Shown in pieces: positions 1 to 5,201 of a DNA stretch of 5,201 bases. Every line of letters starts with the position of its first letter. Position 1 is the first letter of the stretch. Made by a program: the position numbers and the translations under genes. The notes beneath the pieces were generated by a model. The model made no database searches. It was not told where the DNA came from and worked only from the letters and a program-made list of their open reading frames with translations. The stretch covers positions 1 to 5,201 of the forward strand of contig JAJYSO010000159.1 of assembly GCA_021793535.1 (NCBI GenBank), read 5' to 3'. Source of the DNA: Bacteroidota bacterium (GTDB lineage Bacteria > Bacteroidota > Bacteroidia > Flavobacteriales > Flavobacteriaceae).

Positions 1-414
1 TTGGTAATTCAGACAATCAGAGCTGCGGATTCCTTTCTCTTCCTTTGGCTTTCAAAGGGAAGATAAAAATGCTTCTCTTGTGCAACAGGCAGAAAGTCAA
101 AATCCTCTATTTTCATACGAAGATAGGTAGTTGAAAAAGTATTGAATGGTAAAATAAGCCCAAATAAAATGTCCAAAAATGTCCATTATTTAAAGATTTC
201 CTAAATATTTCTTAATCATTTTTGTGCACAAACAGAACAAATACCTGAGAAATGGATTCATGACCTCCACATCTTTCAACGCATAGCAGGCAGATATCTT
301 GCACCTTAGTGCGGGTATTTTTTACCCCTTTATCTGTCAATATGACAGTCAGTAGGGTTTGGTACTTCTTTTGAACAATCCATCAGGAACTGAAGAAAAC
401 TAAATTCATATATC
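1..414. other. Non-coding leader upstream of htpG
   Basis: I see no convincing gene in this stretch. The longest candidate is a 35-codon minus-strand reading frame (ATG at 114-116, TGA at 9-11) beginning MKIEDFDFLPV; it matches nothing I recognise and has no visible ribosome binding site. The right half is AT-rich and holds several short perfect palindromes: TTTGTGCACAAA at 221-232, GCAC-CTTA-GTGC at 301-312, GGGTA-TTTTT-TACCC at 313-327 and CTGTCA-ATA-TGACAG at 334-348. Two copies of ATGTCC lie 10 bp apart at 169-174 and 179-184. The htpG promoter should be in this region, but I find no clean Bacteroidetes -33/-7 pair (TTTG and TAnnTTTG). The nearest to a -7 box is TAGGGTTTG at 353-361, which has one base too many between TA and TTTG. 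Confidence 0.6.
334..348. promoter_or_regulatory. Candidate operator upstream of htpG (6-3-6 palindrome)
   Basis: CTGTCA-ATA-TGACAG is a perfect 15-bp inverted repeat with a 3-bp centre, ending 66 bp before the htpG start codon. Its position and two-fold symmetry suit a dimeric regulator binding near the heat-shock gene promoter. It is not the HrcA/CIRCE element, which has TTAGCACTC arms and a 9-bp spacer. The assignment as an operator is inference; the regulator is unknown. Confidence 0.35.
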
Positions 415-2301
415 ATGGCAAAAGGAAAGATTAATGTTTCCGTGGAAAACATTTTCCCGCTGATTAAAAAATTTCTCTATAGTGATCATGAGATCTTCTT
501 AAGAGAACTCATCTCCAATGCGACAGACGCTACCTTAAAACTAAAACACTTAGTGAATCTAGGTGAAGCGAAAGTAGATTATGGCAACCCGCAAATCGAA
601 GTCAAAATTGACGAAGACAAAAAGACGCTTCATATTTTGGATCAAGGGATTGGGATGACAACCGAAGAAGTGGAAAAATACATCAATGAGGTGGCCTTCT
701 CGGGCGCCAACGAATTTCTGGAAAAATATAAAGACTCTGCCCAAGACTCCGGGATCATCGGCCATTTCGGCTTAGGTTTTTATTCCGCTTTTATGGTAGC
801 TGACAAAGTTGAAATCATCACCAAGTCCTATAAAGACGAACCAGCTGCACACTGGACCTGTACGGGAACAGTGGATTTTTCTTTGGAAGAGGCAGACAAA
901 AAGGAACACGGAACAGAAATTATCCTGCACATTAATGATGAAAGCGAAGCCTTTTTAAAAGAAGCTCGAATCCGTGAGCTCCTGGTGAAGTACAATAAAT
1001 TCATGCCCGTTCCCATCAAATTCGGAACCAAAGAAAAAACGCTTCCTTTACCCGAAGATGCAAAGGAAGACGACAAGCCTAAAACCGTTACTGTCGATGA
1101 CATCATCAACAACACGCAACCCGCATGGGTAAAGCAGCCTGCGGATTTAGAGGAGCAGGATTATAAGGATTTCTATAGAGAGCTCTATCCTATGCAATTC
1201 GAGGAACCCTTATTCCATATCCACTTGAACGTGGATTATCCTTTTCATCTTACCGGAATATTATACTTTCCTCGTTTGTCCAATGACATGACTCTGCAGA
1301 AAGACAAAATTCAACTTTACCAGAACCAGGTTTTTGTGACCGATAACGTAGAAGGAATTGTTCCCGAGTTCTTAACCATGCTCAAAGGGGTTATTGACTC
1401 ACCGGATATTCCGCTCAATGTCTCTCGATCCTATTTGCAAGCTGATGGAAATGTCAAAAAGATCTCGAGTTACATCACCCGAAAAGTTGCCGATAAACTC
1501 AAAAAATTATTCAAAGACACCCGTGAAGACTTTGAAAAGAAATGGAACGACATCAAAGTCGTGATTGAGTATGGAATGCTTACAGAGGATAAGTTTTTTG
1601 AAAAAGCACAGCAATTTGCTCTTTACCCCACTGTGGAGGGTGATTTTTACACCTTTGAGGAACTTCAAGAAAAAATTAAAGCGGCGCAAACCGATAAAGA
1701 TGGCAAATTGATCATCTTATATGCATCAAACCCTGCCGATCAAGACAGTTACATTCAAACGGCAAAAGCCAAAGGCTACCAAGTATTGCTTCTGGATTCC
1801 CCGATCGCTCCTCACCTGATCCAAAAATTGGAAGCTGAAAAAGAAAATATTTCCTTTGCAAGGGTAGACAGCGACCACATCGATAATTTGATTAAAAAGG
1901 AAGAAGAGCAGGTCTCCAAGCTCACTGAAGAAGAAAAAGAAACTTTAAAGCAGCAATTAGAAAGCGTCATTCCCAAAAAGGAATACAGCATCCAATTGGA
2001 GAACATGGACAGTGAGGCTGCCCCACTGCTGATTACCCAACCAGAGTTTATGCGCCGAATGAAGGAAATGCAACAAACCGGCGGTGGCGGTTTTATGGGA
2101 ATGGGGAATTTCCCTGAGTTGTACAACCTGATTGTCAATACCAATAGCCCGCTGATCGAAACGATTTTAAAGGCTAAAACAGACAAAAAAAGAGCCCGCT
2201 TGATCCATCAAGCACTCGACCTGGCCCGGTTGTCTCAAAACCTACTTAAAGGAGAAGAACTGACGAATTTCGTAAAACGAAGTTTTGATATGATCAAATA
2301 A
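415..2301 (+). CDS. htpG: Chaperone protein HtpG (bacterial Hsp90)
   Basis: This is an ATP-dependent cytosolic chaperone that acts as a homodimer, remodelling partly folded clients, in other bacteria together with the DnaK system. At 628 residues it has normal family length. The N-terminal GHKL ATPase domain shows ELISNATDA (catalytic Glu31, Asn35, Asp38), DQGIGMT (nucleotide-binding Asp76) and the lid motif GHFGLGF (116-122). An acidic and lysine-rich insert at about 206-233 is typical of Bacteroidetes members. The middle domain carries PLNVSRSYLQ with the ATP-contacting Arg338. The C-terminal domain has a Met-rich amphipathic segment (546-552) followed by GGGGFMGMGNFPE, and the conserved dimerisation end KRARLIHQALDLARL. 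It ends without the eukaryotic MEEVD tail, as expected. The start gives the standard MAKGKINV beginning. No Shine-Dalgarno sequence is visible, which is normal for this phylum. ELISNATDA replaces the commoner ELISNASDA, a conservative change. Confidence 0.98.
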   Translation: MAKGKINVSVENIFPLIKKFLYSDHEIFLRELISNATDATLKLKHLVNLGEAKVDYGNPQIEVKIDEDKKTLHILDQGIGMTTEEVEKYINEVAFSGANEFLEKYKDSAQDSGIIGHFGLGFYSAFMVADKVEIITKSYKDEPAAHWTCTGTVDFSLEEADKKEHGTEIILHINDESEAFLKEARIRELLVKYNKFMPVPIKFGTKEKTLPLPEDAKEDDKPKTVTVDDIINNTQPAWVKQPADLEEQDYKDFYRELYPMQFEEPLFHIHLNVDYPFHLTGILYFPRLSNDMTLQKDKIQLYQNQVFVTDNVEGIVPEFLTMLKGVIDSPDIPLNVSRSYLQADGNVKKISSYITRKVADKLKKLFKDTREDFEKKWNDIKVVIEYGMLTEDKFFEKAQQFALYPTVEGDFYTFEELQEKIKAAQTDKDGKLIILYASNPADQDSYIQTAKAKGYQVLLLDSPIAPHLIQKLEAEKENISFARVDSDHIDNLIKKEEEQVSKLTEEEKETLKQQLESVIPKKEYSIQLENMDSEAAPLLITQPEFMRRMKEMQQTGGGGFMGMGNFPELYNLIVNTNSPLIETILKAKTDKKRARLIHQALDLARLSQNLLKGEELTNFVKRSFDMIK

Positions 2302-2345
2302 GAGGGTTTCTGAAGGGAGGTCCAAAAAATATGCCCCACAAATAG

Positions 2346-2388
2346 CAAAAGGTCTTTTCCTCTTTTTGAGAAAAGACCTTTTGTTTTT
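2346..2388 (+). terminator. Rho-independent terminator of htpG, possibly bidirectional
   Basis: CAAAAGGTCTTTTC (2346-2359) pairs perfectly with GAAAAGACCTTTTG (2370-2383), giving a 14-bp stem with a 10-base loop, followed by TTTTT at 2384-2388. It lies 45 bases after the htpG stop and 25 bases past the stop of the convergent poxB gene. Read on the minus strand the same stem is followed only by CTATTTG, so termination of poxB here is likely weaker. A perfect stem plus T-run between two converging genes makes the call strong. Confidence 0.85.
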
Positions 2389-2408
2389 ATCTAACTTTTT
2401 CGAGGAAT

Positions 2409-4142
2409 TCAAAATAACTCCTTCAAGTATTTAAGGTTTGATTTAGCCTTGTCCACAACTTCGGCGCTGCGCCCATTGATCATCAGTTTACCCATGGCTC
2501 TGGCAAACCCTTCCAATTGGTCGAATTTCACTCTCGGTGGCATGGCCAGAGCATCCGGATCGGTATGAATGGTTACCAAGGCCGGCCCTTTATACAAAAA
2601 GGCTTCCTTTAACGCAACGGGAACGTTGACCGAATCCTTAACGTCCCAAGCTTTAATTCCCATAGCCTCAGCCACGGCCTTAAAATCAGGATTCTTCAGA
2701 TCGGTCTGCCAATCCGGGAAGCCGGCTACTTGCATCTCTAATTTTACCATTCCCAGTGTTTTATTTTCAAAAATAACGAGCTTCACCGGCACTTCGTATT
2801 GACTAATGGTCATCATATCACCCAAAAGCATACTGATCCCGCCATCCCCACACAAGGCGATGACTTGTCGATCGGGTTGGCTCAGCCCGGCACCCAGTGC
2901 CATCGGCATGGCATTGGCCATGGACCCGTGATTAAAAGACCCCGTCAAATAACGGTCGCGTTTCCCTTTGAGATACCGCGCCGCCCAAACAGCAGACATC
3001 CCGGTATCCACTGTAAAAATGGCGTCGTCATCCGCCAGTTCATTGATCACTGCAGCAACATATTCCGGGTGGATTTTCTCGTTCTCACTCTTTGAATACA
3101 CATAGCTTTCGTAGTCTTTCTGTTCCTTCTGATACCCCGCACGCATTTTTTTTAAAAAGTCATCCTGCGTTTTCTCCTGTATTTTTGGCAATAACATCTG
3201 TAAAGTATCTTTTATGGAACCCAGGTAGCCATAATCTACTTTTGCGCGGCGGCCGATTCGCGCCGCATCGATATCGATTTGAATAATCACGTTTTTGTCC
3301 GGCAGAAATTCGCTATATGGGAAGTCCGTTCCCAGCATCACCATTACCTCAGCCTTATGCATGGCTTCGAAACCTGATTTATTTCCCAACAACCCGTTCA
3401 TCCCTACGGCATAAGAATTATCTTCTTTGTCAAAAAAGATCTTTCCGCGATAACTATACCCCATTGGAGCTTTTAATTTCTGGCTAAGCAGGCGTACCTC
3501 TTCTTGAGCATCTTTACAACCATGACCACAAAACAACATCACTTTTTCATGCCTGTTGAGTACGTCTGCCAATTCGTCTAGATCACGGTCGCAAGGCACT
3601 ACTTTGGTATTGAAAATAAAGTTCTTCGTCGCAATAAGATCTCCCTTAACTTCTGCCGAGGCGATGTCTCCCGGAAGACCGATTACCCCTACTCCTTTTT
3701 CCTGTACAGCATGTTGAATGGCAGTTTGAAAACCATGTGCAGCCTGAATTGGGGTATTGGCCATAAAACAATACTTGCTACAATCATCAAATAACTTGGT
3801 CACATTGGTCTCCTGAAAGTTGCTCAACCCCAACTTATCAGTCGTCACAGTACTGGCAATGGCAATGACCGGATTTCCTGAACGATTGGCATCATACAGC
3901 CCATTAATCAAGTGAACATGTCCCGGGCCACTGCTTCCCATACAGCATCCTATTCCGTTTAATTCTGCTTCCATGGAGGCCGCGTAGGCCCCTGCTTCCT
4001 CATGGCGAACGTGAATCCACTCCAATCGACCATCACGACGTACGGCATCGTTCACCGGATTAAGGCTATCCCCCGTTACGGCATAAATTCGTCTTACTCC
4101 CGCATTGTAGAGCATCTCTACTAATAAATCTGCAATTTTCAT
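2409..4142 (-). CDS. poxB: Pyruvate:quinone oxidoreductase, PoxB type (ThDP- and FAD-dependent)
   Basis: The enzyme oxidatively decarboxylates pyruvate to acetate and CO2 and passes the electrons through FAD to membrane quinone. The 577 residues are collinear with E. coli PoxB (572) from start to end. The N-terminal Pyr domain has VTGDSLN, RHEE with the ThDP-activating Glu48, SGPGHVHLINGLYDA (71-85) and FQET (109-112). The central domain (about 190-330) contains GTDFPYSEFLP and IIQIDIDAARIG, typical of the FAD-binding part. The PP domain has SFNHGSMANAMP (402-413) and the ThDP/Mg motif GDGG (432-435) ending at Asn460. The last 27 residues (551-577) match the E. coli C-terminal amphipathic peptide that binds lipid and controls activity, so peripheral attachment to the inner membrane is expected. 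The start aligns with the E. coli start. It is transcribed alone, convergent with htpG. A related ThDP oxidase with another 2-oxo acid substrate cannot be fully excluded. Confidence 0.93.
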   Translation of the reverse strand: MKIADLLVEMLYNAGVRRIYAVTGDSLNPVNDAVRRDGRLEWIHVRHEEAGAYAASMEAELNGIGCCMGSSGPGHVHLINGLYDANRSGNPVIAIASTVTTDKLGLSNFQETNVTKLFDDCSKYCFMANTPIQAAHGFQTAIQHAVQEKGVGVIGLPGDIASAEVKGDLIATKNFIFNTKVVPCDRDLDELADVLNRHEKVMLFCGHGCKDAQEEVRLLSQKLKAPMGYSYRGKIFFDKEDNSYAVGMNGLLGNKSGFEAMHKAEVMVMLGTDFPYSEFLPDKNVIIQIDIDAARIGRRAKVDYGYLGSIKDTLQMLLPKIQEKTQDDFLKKMRAGYQKEQKDYESYVYSKSENEKIHPEYVAAVINELADDDAIFTVDTGMSAVWAARYLKGKRDRYLTGSFNHGSMANAMPMALGAGLSQPDRQVIALCGDGGISMLLGDMMTISQYEVPVKLVIFENKTLGMVKLEMQVAGFPDWQTDLKNPDFKAVAEAMGIKAWDVKDSVNVPVALKEAFLYKGPALVTIHTDPDALAMPPRVKFDQLEGFARAMGKLMINGRSAEVVDKAKSNLKYLKELF

Positions 4143-4152
4143 ATGATGTTAC

Positions 4153-4184
4153 TTTTAAGCGTTAAAATCTTCCACTTTGGAAGA
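4153..4184 (-). promoter_or_regulatory. Two abutting inverted repeats before poxB
   Basis: Two perfect inverted repeats, each with a 3-base centre, abut without a gap: TTTTAA-GCG-TTAAAA at 4153-4167 and TCTTCCA-CTT-TGGAAGA at 4168-4184. The nearer one ends 10 bases before the poxB start codon (4142), so the pair sits in the promoter-proximal or leader region. They could be operator sites for a dimeric repressor or small mRNA hairpins that limit ribosome access. Both the symmetry and the position are seen directly; the function is inference. Confidence 0.35.
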
Positions 4185-4201
4185 AGGAAAAAGTTTATGT
4201 T

Positions 4202-4239
4202 AAGTATTCAATCCTTCTCAGCAAAAACTTGAAATACTT
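4202..4239 (-). repeat. Imperfect inverted repeat in the poxB/cytochrome divergent region
   Basis: AAGTATTCAA (4202-4211) pairs with TTGAAATACTT (4229-4239) except for one bulged A, leaving a 17-base loop. It lies in the 278-bp gap between the divergent poxB and cytochrome genes. It has no T-run after it on either strand, so it does not look like a terminator. It could be a leader hairpin of poxB or chance in AT-rich DNA. Confidence 0.25.
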
Positions 4240-4420
4240 GTGCATAGTTCTCGAATTTATTAAAAATCATTTAAAAGTGACAGTACATTAACAAATTATA
4301 CATACCTTGAAAAAACGATGGCGGCACATTTTCCCGTTCATCATCAAATAAAATATAAAAATGACAACCCTTTCACCCATAGCTATAACGAACCTCTAAC
4401 CTTGAAAAACACGCAGCAAC

Positions 4421-4954
4421 ATGAAACGCTTTCCCTTTCTATTTATCGTCTTGATTAGTATATTACTTCTGTACTCCTGTAAAAGGACCTCAACACAGAC
4501 TACACCACAAAACTCCTCTTCTACTGATTCCACCGTACAACTGACCACAAAAGACTCCATCAACAATGCCAGCAAGAGCAATTACACACAGGAAGGAACC
4601 ACAAAGAATGTGGGGCAAACGCGGACCAACAAAGGCATTGGCCCTATTGATCGGGTTGACCTTCCTAGCCAAATCGATGAGGAAATGGCTGCTGAGGGGA
4701 AAAAGTTGTACAACAATCATTGTGCATCCTGTCACCGCATCAACGAAAATTTAACCGGTCCGGCCTTGGGGAATATTTTGGATCGGCGCACACCCGAATT
4801 CGTCATGAACATGATTTTGAATACCCAAGAAATGATTGAAAAAGAACCAGTAGTGATGAGCCTAAAAGGAGAGTACGAAACTGAAATGGTTCAAGTGGAT
4901 GTGACCCAAGAAGAGGCGCGTGCCATTATAGAATACCTACGAAAATACCAATAG
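4421..4954 (+). CDS. Lipid-anchored monohaem cytochrome c
   Basis: This is probably an electron carrier tethered to a membrane on the extracytoplasmic side. The first 20 residues form a lipoprotein signal: MKR, a hydrophobic core, then LLYSC with the lipidated Cys20, followed by Lys21. Residues 21 to about 75 are rich in Ser, Thr, Asn and Gln and read as a flexible tether. The C-terminal domain is a small class I cytochrome c: AAEGKKLYNNHC, the single haem site CASCH (101-105, His105 as proximal ligand), TGPALGNILDRRTPEFV, a likely distal ligand Met156 in TEMVQVDVTQEEA, and the final helix ARAIIEYLRKY. The 177-residue length fits. The closest style I know is the small cytochrome c found near nitrous-oxide reductase genes in Bacteroidetes, but no nos gene is visible, so the redox partner is unknown. 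No Shine-Dalgarno sequence precedes the ATG. The next feature downstream is a GH92 remnant. Confidence 0.9.
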   Translation: MKRFPFLFIVLISILLLYSCKRTSTQTTPQNSSSTDSTVQLTTKDSINNASKSNYTQEGTTKNVGQTRTNKGIGPIDRVDLPSQIDEEMAAEGKKLYNNHCASCHRINENLTGPALGNILDRRTPEFVMNMILNTQEMIEKEPVVMSLKGEYETEMVQVDVTQEEARAIIEYLRKYQ

Positions 4955-4980
4955 AGGCTCCACGATATTGTTGATGTACT

Positions 4981-5201
4981 TACGGCCATATAAAAATTCG
5001 AGAAGTCCACAAAAACGAACCTTCTCATCATGTTCCTATTTGTACATTTTTGCCGGCCAGCCTTGGAAAACTCAGAAAGTGGTGCGTCGTATTTTAGAAC
5101 ATCAGTACCAAGACACTCCCGATGGGTTACATGGAAATGACGATACCAGACAAATGAGCGCCTGGTACATTTTAAGCGCAATGGGGTTCTATCCGGTAGC
5201 T
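4981..5201 (+). pseudogene. GH92 alpha-mannosidase remnant, 5'-truncated and frameshifted (runs off the window)
   Basis: Translation in two frames gives the conserved C-terminal region of glycoside hydrolase family 92, exo-acting alpha-mannosidases normally around 700-800 residues long. Frame one, at 5014-5037, reads NEPSHHVP, preceded by a poorly matching stretch YGHIKIREVHK from 4981. The homology then jumps frame: from 5037 the reading is YLYIFAGQPWKTQKVV, then TPDGLHGNDD, then MSAWYILSAMGFYPVA to the window end. Adding one base at the CCTATTTG site (5035-5042) would join VP directly to YLY, so one base appears to be lost. Upstream, frame one meets TGA at 4972-4974 and then the cytochrome gene, so the first several hundred codons of a GH92 gene are absent. 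The second frame is open from an ATG at 4974, but its first 21 codons do not resemble GH92. The end of the remnant lies beyond the window. A sequencing error could explain the frameshift but not the missing 5' part. Confidence 0.8.

Noticed and set aside
9..116. Minus-strand 35-codon reading frame beginning MKIEDFDFLPV
   Set aside because: The peptide looks protein-like but is very short, matches no family I know, and has no recognisable promoter or ribosome binding site; not strong enough to list as a gene.
298..333. Sigma-32-like heat-shock promoter (CTTGCA and CCCCTTTAT)
   Set aside because: The spacing of about 20 bases is too long for a sigma-32 promoter and the -35 match is imperfect; this type of sigma factor is also not typical of Bacteroidota.
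828..1115. Minus-strand reading frame inside htpG (95 codons), and similar ones at 559-765, 1507-1689 and 1812-2186
   Set aside because: They lie wholly opposite a well-conserved chaperone gene, and their translations lack any domain or motif; they are shadows of htpG.
4292..4300. TATAATTTG on the minus strand as the poxB -7 box
   Set aside because: It has one base too many between TA and TTTG compared with TAnnTTTG, no TTTG at -33 is found at the right distance, and it would leave a leader of about 150 bases.
4361..4399. 12-codon frame (MTTLSPIAITNL) just before the cytochrome gene as a possible leader peptide
   Set aside because: No attenuator hairpin follows and no runs of a regulatory amino acid are present; likely chance.
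4318..4458. Plus-strand 46-codon frame overlapping the start of the cytochrome gene
   Set aside because: It is out of frame with the clearly real cytochrome gene and its second part only reads the signal-peptide region in another frame. No recognisable protein features.
4891..5181. Minus-strand 96-codon frame covering the end of the cytochrome gene and the GH92 remnant
   Set aside because: The opposite strand carries clear GH92 and cytochrome homology here, while this translation resembles nothing.

Overview
The window looks like chromosomal DNA of a Bacteroidota bacterium, probably an aerobic or facultative environmental lineage. The evidence is an HtpG of the Bacteroidetes type with an acidic linker, a lipoprotein signal ending in Cys-Lys, the lack of Shine-Dalgarno sequences before the start codons, and a remnant of a GH92 alpha-mannosidase, a family abundant in this phylum. 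The lineage is an inference from protein style; there is no rRNA or tRNA here.

Layout from left to right: (1) 1-414 is a non-coding leader with several short palindromes before htpG. (2) 415-2301 (+) encodes the Hsp90 chaperone HtpG. (3) 2302-2408 is a convergent gap with a strong 14-bp stem-loop that can serve htpG and, less well, the opposing gene. (4) 2409-4142 (-) encodes a thiamine-diphosphate/FAD pyruvate:quinone oxidoreductase of the PoxB type, complete and collinear with the E. coli enzyme including the C-terminal membrane-binding peptide. (5) 4143-4420 is a divergent promoter region with two abutting perfect inverted repeats just before poxB. (6) 4421-4954 (+) encodes a small lipid-anchored, single-haem cytochrome c. 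(7) From about 4981 to the window end lies a frameshifted, 5'-truncated remnant of a GH92 glycosidase gene.

The genes do not form one operon: htpG and poxB converge, and poxB and the cytochrome gene diverge. PoxB feeds electrons from pyruvate into the quinone pool and the cytochrome is a periplasm-facing electron carrier, so both touch respiration, but nothing in the sequence shows that they work together. I found no mobile element, CRISPR array, RNA gene or new multi-gene system. The most informative oddity is the GH92 remnant and its junction with the cytochrome gene.
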